A stretch of 52,365 nt of DNA from contig NZ_MZXW01000045.1 of the NCBI RefSeq assembly GCF_004123905.1, positions 1 through 52,365 of the forward strand, in the 5' to 3' direction. This document shows, piece after piece, positions 7,643 through 15,221 of this stretch. The stretch's first letter is position 1, and the number at the start of each line of letters is the position of its first letter. Made by a program: the position numbers and the translations under genes. The DNA comes from Bradyrhizobium betae (GTDB taxonomy: Bacteria > Pseudomonadota > Alphaproteobacteria > Rhizobiales > Xanthobacteraceae). Under the pieces are notes generated by a model, which saw only the letters and a program-made list of their open reading frames with translations, made no database searches and was not told the DNA's origin.

Positions 7643-8404
7643 ATGAACAAGCTCACCATCGCCGCCGCGCTCTTCCTCGCTTCGACTGCCGCAACCCATG
7701 CCGGCAATTCGATCTCGTTCCAGGTCGAAGGCCAGCACATCCGCATCGAGACGCCGCGCAATTGCGCCTCGCTCAATTGCGTGACCATCGTGGCGCCGGG
7801 CCTGTCTGACAAGCCGATCAAGCTGAACAACATCAACCTCAAAGGCCTTGGCTCCAAGGACGATGATTCCGACACCGCGCCGGCTCCGGCCACCACCGCG
7901 CAGCCTGCGCCGGCGCCGGTGCAGCAGCAGCCCGTGCAGCAGGCGCCGGTGCAGGCGACCGCGCCGGCCGCCCCCGCCGCGCCGGCAGCGACCATTGCCG
8001 CCGCCCCGTCTATCGATACGACGACGCAGCCCGCGCCGGTCGCGGCTCCTGCTCCGGTCGCAGCAGCGCCTGCTTATGTGCCCGCCCCGGCTCCGGTTGC
8101 CGTCGCGCCCGTGCAAGCCGCCAACACGCCGATCGGCGTCTGGGCGACCGAAGAGAACAAGGGCAATGTCCGCGTCGAGCAGTGCGGCACCAATCTGTGC
8201 GGCTACGCCGAGAAGTCCAACGAGCGCATCCTGATCAACATGAAGCCCGACGGCGCGAAGTGGAGCGGCCGCATCCACGATCCCGACTCCGGCCGCAACT
8301 ACGACTCGACGATCGCGATGAAGGGCCCGAATGCGATGCGCGTGCAGGGTTGCGCCTTCGGCGGCATGTTCTGCGGCGGCCAGACCTGGAAGCGCGTGAG
8401 CTGA
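7643..8404 (+). CDS. Secreted DUF2147 protein, paralogue 2
   Basis: A 253-residue exported protein. The ATG at 7643 follows GGAGG and begins a clean signal peptide (MNKLTIAAALFLASTAATHAG); upstream in-frame codons are ignored. The mature protein repeats the architecture of the gene at 6542-7435: ISFQVEGQHIRIETPRNCAS with two Cys, an extremely Pro/Ala/Gln-rich linker (about residues 75-155), then DUF2147 (IGVWATEENKGNVRVEQCG, LCGY, ILINMKPDGAKWSGRI, GCAFGGMFCGGQTWKRV). A strong hairpin terminator follows at 8450. Function unknown. Confidence 0.87.
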   Translation: MNKLTIAAALFLASTAATHAGNSISFQVEGQHIRIETPRNCASLNCVTIVAPGLSDKPIKLNNINLKGLGSKDDDSDTAPAPATTAQPAPAPVQQQPVQQAPVQATAPAAPAAPAATIAAAPSIDTTTQPAPVAAPAPVAAAPAYVPAPAPVAVAPVQAANTPIGVWATEENKGNVRVEQCGTNLCGYAEKSNERILINMKPDGAKWSGRIHDPDSGRNYDSTIAMKGPNAMRVQGCAFGGMFCGGQTWKRVS

Positions 8405-8449
8405 CACCGGACGCATCGCGGCTGACGAGCCTTCTTGTTCTAATGATGG

Positions 8450-8481
8450 CGCCACGTCCCTGACACCGGGACGTGGCGTTT
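8450..8481 (+). terminator. Rho-independent terminator after DUF2147 paralogue 2
   Basis: An 11-bp perfect stem (CGCCACGTCCC / GGGACGTGGCG) with a 7-base loop, followed by TTT. It lies 46 bp after the stop codon and before the FecR-domain gene. Confidence 0.8.
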
Positions 8482-8581
8482 GAACGTTCACCGGTGCCGT
8501 GCGACCATGTTCATCCACCATTCAGCCTGACGCGGCTGATATCGGCAGACCTCGCCTCACGTTCTCACCGGGACCTCATTC

Positions 8582-10027
8582 GTGGCTTTGATAGTGGCTT
8601 GGCGCCGCTTCGTGTTTGCTGTTCCGCTGCTGGCGTTGCCGCTGGCCGGCGCGAACGCTGCATCTGTCTCCGAGACAATCGAGCTTGCGCAGGTGCAGCC
8701 GCAAGTACAGCCAACGCCTGCACCCTCCCCGGCGCCCGCCGCCACGCCAACACCCGCGGCAGACGCACAACCTGCCGCCGTCGAGCCGATCGGCAACGTC
8801 GCGACCGTCACGGGGATCGCCACCGTGATCCGCGACAAGAACTCCTATCCGCTGAAAGTGCGCGACGACATCTATCTCAACGACGTCGTGCAGACCTCGT
8901 CGAGCTCCTCGCTCGGCATCACCTTCAACGATGCGACCACGTTCAATCTCTCCGCCAGCGCCAGGATCACCATCGACAATTACGTCTATGAGGACGGCGG
9001 CAAGCAGAATTCGGCAATCTTCGACATCGGCAAGGGCACCGTCGCCTTCGTTGCGGCGGCCGTGGCGAAGACCGGCGACATGAAGATCGCGACGCCGACC
9101 GCGACACTCGGCATCCGCGGCACCACCGGCGTCGTCGACGTGCCCGAGAACGCGACCGCGAACACCACGAATAACGTCAACGTAAAACTCTATCCCGACG
9201 CTGACGGCCGGGTCGGCCATATCGAGGTCAACGACCGTAGCAGCGGCACGCGGCTCGGCGCACTGACGCAAGGCGCGAGCGGCTTTGCGATCCGCCCGGG
9301 CGCGGGCGGCACAGGCGGCATGCGCTTTGCGGCCGTGCCGATCACGATTCCCGCGCAGCAGATCGCGCGCGACCGTGGCTTCGTCAGCCAGGTGCATCTG
9401 GCGCAAACCACGGGCCGCCAGATCGTCACCGAGCAGCGCGATTTCCGCCGCGCCAATCCGGCCGCGATCAGCCGCATTCCACGGCCGGCCCAGCCGCCTC
9501 AGCAGCAGCAATTGCGGCCGACGACGGCGCCGGCTCAGCAACCGCAGCGGCCGAACGGCCAGCCCGGTCCGAACAACCGTCCGGGTCAGCAGCAGCCGGG
9601 GACACCGGGTCGCCAGGGAGCGCAACCGCCGCAGCGGCAAGGACAAGGCGGCGCCGCGCAGCCGGGCACGCCGCGCGCAGGCCAGGGGCAGCAGCAACAG
9701 AGGCAACAACAAGGTGCGGGACAGCCTGCAGGTACACCGCGCACCGGACGAGGCACGCAATCCGGCGGCGCGACACAGCCGCAACGAAACGGACAGACTC
9801 CGGCTCAGCCCGGAGCGGTCACGCCGTCGCAGCCGGGCACGACACCGCAGCCACAAACGCCGCGCACCGGATTGCAGCCGGGCCAGCCCGGTGCGCAGCC
9901 GGCCGTCCAGCCGCAACAAGGCGTTGCACCGCGCCGGCCCGGCTTGCAGCAGCGCCTGCCCGGTGCCCAACGCCCCGCCGCACCACGCAGGCCCGCGCCC
10001 GCTCCGAAGGAGAAGAAGCAGCGATAG
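8582..10027 (+). CDS. FecR-domain secreted protein with Gln/Pro/Gly-rich tail
   Basis: A 481-residue protein starting at GTG 8582, with signal peptide (MALIVAWRRFVFAVPLLALP...ANA). A Pro/Gln spacer precedes a FecR-type beta domain (about residues 74-190: GNVATVTGIATVIRDKNSYP, LNDVVQTSSSSSLGITFNDA, TATLGIRGTTGVVDVPE). The last ~180 residues are low complexity, dominated by Gln, Pro, Gly, Arg and Ala (QPGTPRAGQGQQQQRQQQ). There is no transmembrane helix after the signal, so this is not a FecR anti-sigma factor; such periplasmic FecR domains occur in alphaproteobacterial surface or structural proteins. The tail suggests surface or matrix binding (inference). Confidence 0.85.
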   Translation: MALIVAWRRFVFAVPLLALPLAGANAASVSETIELAQVQPQVQPTPAPSPAPAATPTPAADAQPAAVEPIGNVATVTGIATVIRDKNSYPLKVRDDIYLNDVVQTSSSSSLGITFNDATTFNLSASARITIDNYVYEDGGKQNSAIFDIGKGTVAFVAAAVAKTGDMKIATPTATLGIRGTTGVVDVPENATANTTNNVNVKLYPDADGRVGHIEVNDRSSGTRLGALTQGASGFAIRPGAGGTGGMRFAAVPITIPAQQIARDRGFVSQVHLAQTTGRQIVTEQRDFRRANPAAISRIPRPAQPPQQQQLRPTTAPAQQPQRPNGQPGPNNRPGQQQPGTPGRQGAQPPQRQGQGGAAQPGTPRAGQGQQQQRQQQGAGQPAGTPRTGRGTQSGGATQPQRNGQTPAQPGAVTPSQPGTTPQPQTPRTGLQPGQPGAQPAVQPQQGVAPRRPGLQQRLPGAQRPAAPRRPAPAPKEKKQR

Positions 10028-10052
10028 TTGGAGGACGCGCTCGTTGTTCTCT

Positions 10053-10130
10053 GTCATTGCGAGCGCAGCGAAGCAATCCAGAGTCCCTCCGCGGAAAGAT
10101 TCTGGATTGCTTCGCTGCGCTCGCAATGAC
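10053..10130. repeat. Perfect 30-bp-arm inverted repeat (CATTGCGAG family)
   Basis: Arms 10053-10082 and 10101-10130 are exact reverse complements over 30 bases around an 18-base spacer. They begin GTCATTGCGAGCGCAGCG. It lies between the convergent FecR-domain and NUDIX genes and could act as a bidirectional transcript end. Its translation gives the familiar spurious peptide DCFAALAMT. Confidence 0.92.
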
Positions 10131-10157
10131 GACGTGGAGAGAGAGGAACGGAAAAGC

Positions 10158-10748
10158 TCACGCCTCGCCGCGCAGCCAGGCCTTCACCTTCTGCAACAAC
10201 CCATGCCGCAACTCGTCGACGGATGCCGCTTCGGCCGGCGTCAGCGTGTGCAAGGCTGCATCGATGTCGTCGGCCGCCAATGGCAACGTCGGTTCGGGAA
10301 CGGGCATCGCCTCCGGAGCCGCCACAGGCACCAGCCCCGCCGCCGCAAGCGCGATCGGGCCGATTTGCGTCAGGAACGTGCGCTCATATTCGCGCGACAG
10401 GCGCGCGAGCGCCTCGTCCAGCGTCACCCAGTCCACCGCCTTGATGTCGTTCATCAGCTTGCGGACCGGACCGCCATTGGCTTCCATCCGCCAGAAATGC
10501 ACGACCTTGGAGCGACCGCCGGACTGATAGACGAGCGTGCCCAGAAACTCGTGGATGGCGACCTCGTGGCCGGTCTCTTCCAGCACCTCGCGGTGCGCGG
10601 CTTGCTTCGGCGTCTCGCCGTCGTCGAGCTTGCCCTTGGGCAGAACCCATTCGTTGCGCTTGCGCTGGCGCACGACCGCAATCAGCGGCGGCGAACCACG
10701 CCGCAGCACAATACCACCCGCCGCCATGACCGGCGCCCGCGCCATCAT
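10158..10748 (-). CDS. NUDIX hydrolase
   Basis: A 196-residue enzyme of the NUDIX superfamily, which hydrolyses nucleoside diphosphates linked to another group using Mg2+. The full box is present: GKLDDGETPKQAAHREVLEE followed by TGHEV (GX5EX7REUXEEXGU). The WVLPKGKLDDGE context resembles diphosphoinositol/Ap4A-type members. A 60-residue Ala/Pro-rich extension follows the domain. ATG at 10748 is used in place of a TTG one codon earlier. It sits 64 bases downstream of the phosphatidylserine decarboxylase gene on the same strand, so it may be cotranscribed. Substrate unknown. Confidence 0.92.
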   Translation of the reverse strand: MMARAPVMAAGGIVLRRGSPPLIAVVRQRKRNEWVLPKGKLDDGETPKQAAHREVLEETGHEVAIHEFLGTLVYQSGGRSKVVHFWRMEANGGPVRKLMNDIKAVDWVTLDEALARLSREYERTFLTQIGPIALAAAGLVPVAAPEAMPVPEPTLPLAADDIDAALHTLTPAEAASVDELRHGLLQKVKAWLRGEA

Positions 10749-10812
10749 CAAATCCGTCGTCTTAGAATCGTCCCCGCTGACGATATAGGCGGCGGGGACG
10801 GCGGATTGAAGG

Positions 10813-11676
10813 CTAGTTTCGCTTCAACAGCGCTTGACCTGCGCGAATACGTGTACCCTCGGCAATGCCGTCGCAGAACGCGAAATCGCCGGGCGCCAGG
10901 ATGATGATGGTCGAGCCGTGCTCGAACCAGCCGAGCTCCTCGCCCTTGGTCACGTTGACGTCGCAGGGGAAATTCACCGGGCCCTTCGTCTGCGCGTTCA
11001 GCACCATGTCGAGGAAGTGCAGGCGGATGCTCGCGACCAGGATCGCCGCGACCGGCACGAGCGTCACCGCTTCGCCAGTCGACAAATGCGTGCGGATCAC
11101 CGCGCGCTCGTTCTTGCAGAACAGGCGCTCGACCCGCTTCAGCGCGATCGGATTGACGTTCCAGACGTCGCCATGGATCAGCGTGACCCGCTCGATATGC
11201 GCGTCAAAGGGTGCATGGAAGCGGTGATACATGCTCGACGTCAGCCGCAGCGTGACAAAGCTTCCGTTGCGGTGCTGATCGACCAGCGCGGAATCGCCGA
11301 GCAGGTCGAGCAGCGAATAGGGCGCGCCCTTGACCTGGAACAGCTCGGTGTCGGCAATCCTTCCATGGGCGCCGACGATGCCGTCCGAGGGACTGGCAAC
11401 GATCGCCGGATCCGGGTCGAACGGCCGCAGGCCCGGCTTGAGCTCCCGGGTGAAGCAGTCGTGCAGGCTCTTGAAGTGGGTCTTGCGCGCCTCCGACAAA
11501 TCGAGGTCGGAGAACAGCTTCCACAGCGCGATCGAGCCGTCCCGAACGAGCGGGTTCTCGATCTTGGAGAACCAGCCCATGAAGCGGGTCAGGGCCGCGC
11601 GGGGGATGCGGTTGGTCAACAGGAAGTTGAGGTCTTCCTGCTGGGTGAAAGAGGCGATGAGGGCTTTGACTGTCAT
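10813..11676 (-). CDS. psd: Phosphatidylserine decarboxylase proenzyme
   Basis: A 287-residue membrane enzyme that decarboxylates phosphatidylserine to phosphatidylethanolamine and self-cleaves to form its pyruvoyl group. Residues 250-258 read GWFEHGSTI; the G254-S255 bond corresponds to the autocleavage site (LGST in E. coli, here HGST). Other family marks are ELKPGLRPFDPDP, SPSDGIV, YSLLDLLG and SMYHRFHAPFDAHIERVTLI, typical of the E. coli-like type. Psd is often shorter in other alphaproteobacteria, so this is the longer bacterial type. It is divergent from the aminotransferase gene with only 35 bp between starts and close to a methyltransferase that could use its product. Confidence 0.93.
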   Translation of the reverse strand: MTVKALIASFTQQEDLNFLLTNRIPRAALTRFMGWFSKIENPLVRDGSIALWKLFSDLDLSEARKTHFKSLHDCFTRELKPGLRPFDPDPAIVASPSDGIVGAHGRIADTELFQVKGAPYSLLDLLGDSALVDQHRNGSFVTLRLTSSMYHRFHAPFDAHIERVTLIHGDVWNVNPIALKRVERLFCKNERAVIRTHLSTGEAVTLVPVAAILVASIRLHFLDMVLNAQTKGPVNFPCDVNVTKGEELGWFEHGSTIIILAPGDFAFCDGIAEGTRIRAGQALLKRN

Positions 11677-11711
11677 GAATCTGTCAGCTCGCAGTATTAG
11701 CGCTTGTTGTC

Positions 11712-13376
11712 ATGGAAACGACACTCCCGATTCTCTCATTTTCCGTGGCCGCCGCAGCGTCCGCTGCCGCCGCCTTCCCGAAGCTCAAGGCGCGGCTCGC
11801 ATTGTCCCGCGCCAAGCACCGCTCGCTCGCCGGGCACTCCAAGATGTCGCGCCGGGTGGCAAAGCTGCTCCCGTTCTACGAGTTCGAGGGCGACAAGTAC
11901 TTCGGCTGCGACGGCGCGCCTGATCATGTGGTGACGCAGCGCAAGGAGGCCTTCTTCCGCCTCGCCAGCCTCTACGCCGGGCGCTACCCCAAGGGCCGCG
12001 CGATGACGAAGGAAGCGGCGGAAAAAATCTCCGACCTGCACTTCACCGAAACCTACCGCGTGCCGTTCCAGTTCTCGCGTCTCGTCCGCGAGCATCTGGG
12101 CACCTCGACCTTCATGGAATCGTCCAGCGGGGTCACCGTCACGGATGTCGACGGCAACACGTCCTACGATCTCACGGGGTCCTACGGCGTCAACATCTTC
12201 GGCAACGATTTCTACAAGGAGTGCATCGAGGGCTCCGAGAAGCGGGCGCATGCGCTCGGTCCGGTGCTCGGCCCCTACCATCCCGTCATCCTCGATAACG
12301 TGCAACGGCTCTGCCAGATCTCCGGCCTCGACGAAGTCTCCTTCCACATGTCCGGCACCGAAGCCGTCATGCAAGCGGTGCGGCTGGCGCGCTACCACAC
12401 CAAGCGCACGCATCTGGTCCGTTTCGCCGGCGCCTATCACGGCTGGTGGGGCGACGTGCAGCCCGGCGTCGGCAATCCGATCGCCGCGCACGAGACCTAC
12501 ACCCTGGCCGAAATGTCGGAGAAGACGCTGCACGTGCTGCGCACGCGCAAGGACATCGCCTGCGTGCTGGTCAATCCGCTGCAAGGCCTGCATCCGAACG
12601 GCAACGCGCCCGGCGATTCTTCGCTGGTCGATTCCTCCCGCGGCGGCAACTTTGATCGCGCGGCGTACACGGAATGGCTCAAGAAGCTGCGTGCCGTCTG
12701 CACCGAGCGCGGCATCGTGCTGATCTTCGACGAAGTCTTCGTCGGCTTCCGTCTCGCCGCCGGCGGCGCCCAGGAATATTTTGGCGTCAAGGCCGACATG
12801 GTGACCTACGGCAAGAGCCTCGCCGGCGGCCTGCCGGTCGGCGTGGTCTGCGGCAAGCGCGAGCTGATGCGCCGCTTCAACGACGATCGCCCCGCCGACA
12901 TCTGTTTCGCCCGCGGCACCTTCAACTCGCATCCCTACGTCATGACGGCGATGGACGAGTTCCTGAGCCGCTTGGCCTCCCCGAACTTCCGCGCCATCTA
13001 TGACGGGCTGGACGCCACCTGGAACGGCCGCGCCGAAAAGCTCAACCAGATGATGACCGACGCCGACCTGCCGGTCCGCTTCGCCAACTTCTCGTCGATC
13101 TGGACGGTGAAATACACCACCCCGTCCCGCTACAACTGGATGCTGCAATACTATCTGCGCGCCGAAGGCCTGTCGCTGAGCTGGGTCGGCACCGGACGGC
13201 TGATCTTCAGCCTGAACTACACCGACGCCGACTTCACCGAAGTCGCCGAGCGCTTCGTTCGAGCGGCGGAGAAGATGAAGGCCGACGGCTTCTGGTGGCA
13301 CGACGGCGTGCTCACCAACAAGAACATCAAGCGGCAGATTTTGAAAGAGATGCTGGCCAAGCGTTTTGGCCGCTGA
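11712..13376 (+). CDS. Class III PLP aminotransferase, GSA-aminomutase-like, with N-terminal extension
   Basis: A 554-residue PLP enzyme. Residues about 130-520 follow glutamate-1-semialdehyde aminomutase/AMT-type aminotransferases: SSGVTVTDVDGNTSYDLTGS, HMSGTEAVMQAVRLAR, RFAGAYHGWW, ILIFDEV-type region (VLIFDEVFVGFR) and TYGKSLAGGLPVGVV with the Schiff-base Lys at about 368. It is about 120 residues longer than HemL. The extra N terminus starts with a hydrophobic Ala-rich stretch (LPILSFSVAAAASAAAAFP), possibly a membrane anchor, and includes FYEFEGDKYFGCDGAPDHV. The lipid-enzyme neighbours suggest a lipid-linked ketone or aldehyde substrate (inference). Not the housekeeping hemL. Confidence 0.85.
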   Translation: METTLPILSFSVAAAASAAAAFPKLKARLALSRAKHRSLAGHSKMSRRVAKLLPFYEFEGDKYFGCDGAPDHVVTQRKEAFFRLASLYAGRYPKGRAMTKEAAEKISDLHFTETYRVPFQFSRLVREHLGTSTFMESSSGVTVTDVDGNTSYDLTGSYGVNIFGNDFYKECIEGSEKRAHALGPVLGPYHPVILDNVQRLCQISGLDEVSFHMSGTEAVMQAVRLARYHTKRTHLVRFAGAYHGWWGDVQPGVGNPIAAHETYTLAEMSEKTLHVLRTRKDIACVLVNPLQGLHPNGNAPGDSSLVDSSRGGNFDRAAYTEWLKKLRAVCTERGIVLIFDEVFVGFRLAAGGAQEYFGVKADMVTYGKSLAGGLPVGVVCGKRELMRRFNDDRPADICFARGTFNSHPYVMTAMDEFLSRLASPNFRAIYDGLDATWNGRAEKLNQMMTDADLPVRFANFSSIWTVKYTTPSRYNWMLQYYLRAEGLSLSWVGTGRLIFSLNYTDADFTEVAERFVRAAEKMKADGFWWHDGVLTNKNIKRQILKEMLAKRFGR

Positions 13377-13411
13377 GGTCGCAGCCTTTTCCCCGAACAC
13401 CGCCCGCGCTT

Positions 13412-13580
13412 CCCCCTCGCCCCGCTCGCGGGGAGAGGGTCGGGGTGAGGGGGACTCTCCGCGCGCGCGGTGAGAGTTGGCGGACACCCTGCTAGCAGCC
13501 CCCCCGCGGAGAGCCCCCCTCACCCGCATTTGCGCTTCGCGCAAATGCGACCTCTCCCCGCACGCGGGGAGAGGTGAAGG
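13412..13580. repeat. Composite palindromic repeat (CTCGCCCCGCTCGCGGGGAGAG family)
   Basis: The left part CCTCGCCCCGCTCGCGGGG and the right part CCTCTCCCCGCACGCGGGG form related hairpins in opposite orientation. They flank GAGGGGGACTCTCC/GGAGAGCCCCCCTC arms and a hairpin CATTTGCGC-TTC-GCGCAAATG. This is a typical bradyrhizobial intergenic mosaic element; a relative lies at 28515-28652. Confidence 0.8.
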
Positions 13581-13611
13581 AAGCACCGCGTAAGCAGCCC
13601 CCAAGACGTGG

Positions 13612-13634
13612 ATGCCCGGCACGAGGCCGGGCAT
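13612..13634. repeat. REP-like palindrome, loop ACGAG
   Basis: Perfect 9-bp arms ATGCCCGGC and GCCGGGCAT around the 5-base loop ACGAG. It has the same design as the element whose loop (TCAAG) flanks both IS481 ends. Confidence 0.85.
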
Positions 13635-13681
13635 GACGTAACCATCAGACATCGGAATGTTGGATCTGGGCGAGAGCCGGA

Positions 13682-14341
13682 TCAGGCGTGCTGCTCTTCG
13701 AGCGTGGACTCGGAGATGAGGCCCAGCGTGTGCTCGGGGTTGAGGTGCAGGCCGGGATCCATCAGCTCGCCGCGCATCAGCGCCAGCGGCGCACTGCGGT
13801 AAAGCATCAGGTCATGGAACGGATCGGTCAGGATCTTGGTCATCCAGACAAGACCGGTCTCGACGTCGCGGATGAAGAACAGGTGCACGGTGCGGAACAG
13901 CAGGCCGCCGCCGCCGATCACGAGCCAGATTTTTGCAACCTGCCGCATGAAGTCGGTCGCGCTCGCCCAGGGCGTGAACAGGCCGAACAGCGTCGGATCG
14001 ACGAACAGCACCAGCGGCGACAACGCCCAGATCGCCATCAGCACCACCTTGCGCTGAAGGTTGTAGCCGACCTTGATGTCTTCCTTGTACTCGTGCGTCG
14101 CCTGGTTGATGTGGTCGTAATCGTGCGGCTCGAAGAAGAAGTGACCGGCCTGGCGCGAGGTCATCGAGACCAGCCAGCCGACCAGCGCCGAGAGCATCGG
14201 ATCGACGAACAGCCAGACATAGGCGAAGAGGAAGCTCAGCGCGCTGACGAAGTGCAGGCTCTGATTGATGCGGCTGTGGTGATAGTAGCGATGGTCGTCC
14301 CAGCGCTGGATTCGCAGCTGCTCGAGATAATTCTTGATCAT
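13682..14341 (-). CDS. Mpo1/DUF962-like integral membrane protein
   Basis: 219 residues from ATG 14341, which follows GGGGGAGAG. Pattern: RWDDHRYYHHSRINQSLHFV, then alternating hydrophobic helices, then SRQAGHFFFEPHDYDHINQA. This His/Asn/Glu arrangement (YH...N...LHF...GHFFFE) matches the DUF962/YGL010w pattern; yeast Mpo1 of that family is an Fe(II) dioxygenase in alpha-oxidation of 2-hydroxy fatty acids. At least four membrane segments are visible. It is the last gene of a probable operon with the methyltransferase and glycosyltransferase (gap 155 bp). The enzymatic role here is inference; the family match is by pattern only. Confidence 0.6.
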   Translation of the reverse strand: MIKNYLEQLRIQRWDDHRYYHHSRINQSLHFVSALSFLFAYVWLFVDPMLSALVGWLVSMTSRQAGHFFFEPHDYDHINQATHEYKEDIKVGYNLQRKVVLMAIWALSPLVLFVDPTLFGLFTPWASATDFMRQVAKIWLVIGGGGLLFRTVHLFFIRDVETGLVWMTKILTDPFHDLMLYRSAPLALMRGELMDPGLHLNPEHTLGLISESTLEEQHA

Positions 14342-14496
14342 GCTCTCCCCCAAAATGCTTTCGGGTTCAGGATTTACAGGGATTCGATGTAGGTCGTATG
14401 ACATCATCATTTTGTCATGTGACGATGTGCAGCGGCGCGATGACGCACGGGAACGCGTGAGCGGCGGATCGAACCGCCGCTCTGACACAGCCTTGC

Positions 14497-15186
14497 TCAG
14501 GCCGCCTTGGCGACGTCGACCTTGCGGAAGCGCACCAGCGAGAAATGGCCGAGCGGCGGAATCAGACGGCGCTCGGCGAGCTCGATTCCCTTCGCACCGG
14601 ACAGCCACTTGGCATAACGCGACCAGGCGAACTCGGCAGTGCGGAAGCCGAGCGGGCGCACCACCGGCTGGAGCTTCTGCTCGATGAAGCGGCGCACGCC
14701 GGTGTCGGCGCTCACGCGGGTGAGGATGATCAGCTCGCCGCCCGGGCGCAGCACGCGGGCGAATTCGTCCAGCGCCACTTCCGGATTCGGCACGGCGGTG
14801 ACGACATATTGCGCCATCACGACGTCGAACGAATTGTCGGGGAATTCGAGCTTCTCGGCATCCATCACCGCGAGGCCCTCGACGTTCTTCAGATTGCCCT
14901 CGGTGACACGCTGGCGCGCCTTGTCGAGCATCGCTTCCGAGATGTCGGTGCCGAAGATGCGCAGGTGCGGGGCGTAGAGCGGCAGCGAAATGCCGGTGCC
15001 GACGCCGACCTCGAGCACGCGGCCGCCGATCTTGTTGGTGGCTGCGATCGCCGCTGCGCGGCCCTTGGCGAACACGCCGCCGAACACGAGGTCATAGACG
15101 GGCGCCCAGCGATCATAGGCCTGCTCGACCGTGCCACGGGTGAGGTCGAGTTGCTGGGTTCCGTCAAGGTTCATGATCTTAGCCAT
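14497..15186 (-). CDS. SAM-dependent methyltransferase, phospholipid N-methyltransferase-like
   Basis: 229 residues with a class I Rossmann fold: motif I RVLEVGVGTGISLPLY (about 58-73), motif II region IFGTDISEAML, motif III FDVVMAQYVVTAVPNP and post-motif LRPGGELIILTRV. The N terminus VEQAYDRWAPVYDLVFGGVF is characteristic of Rhodobacter-type PmtA and relatives, which methylate phosphatidylethanolamine stepwise to phosphatidylcholine; bradyrhizobia are known to carry several such enzymes. Proximity to psd supports this. It lies 35 bases after the glycosyltransferase gene. A quinone or other lipid methyltransferase is the alternative. Confidence 0.75.
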   Translation of the reverse strand: MAKIMNLDGTQQLDLTRGTVEQAYDRWAPVYDLVFGGVFAKGRAAAIAATNKIGGRVLEVGVGTGISLPLYAPHLRIFGTDISEAMLDKARQRVTEGNLKNVEGLAVMDAEKLEFPDNSFDVVMAQYVVTAVPNPEVALDEFARVLRPGGELIILTRVSADTGVRRFIEQKLQPVVRPLGFRTAEFAWSRYAKWLSGAKGIELAERRLIPPLGHFSLVRFRKVDVAKAA

Positions 15187-15221
15187 CGATGAGGTTCTCG
15201 CTGTGGGTCAAGACGTAAGGG

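Larger units (their letters stand above)
13377..13681. other. Gene-free gap filled by palindromic repeats
   Basis: 305 bases between the convergent aminotransferase and Mpo1-like genes. It holds the composite repeat at 13412-13580 and the REP-like palindrome at 13612-13634; I see no credible gene or promoter in it. Confidence 0.8.

Noticed and set aside
8576..10126. Minus-strand frame beginning MRAQRSNPES and DCFAALAMT peptides
   Set aside because: This is the translation of the palindromic repeat at 10053-10130, a known source of spurious proteins.
11712..13376. Call of the aminotransferase as housekeeping hemL or HpnO
   Set aside because: It is about 120 residues longer than HemL with an unrelated N terminus, and no hopanoid genes accompany it.
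11736..13652. 638-residue minus-strand frame opposite the aminotransferase
   Set aside because: Shadow frame with Val/Gly/Asp/Ala low-complexity translation; the plus strand carries intact PLP enzyme motifs.
13377..13681. Possible CRISPR or small RNA array in the repeat-rich gap
   Set aside because: Repeats are inverted hairpins of different families, not regularly spaced direct repeats with unique spacers.
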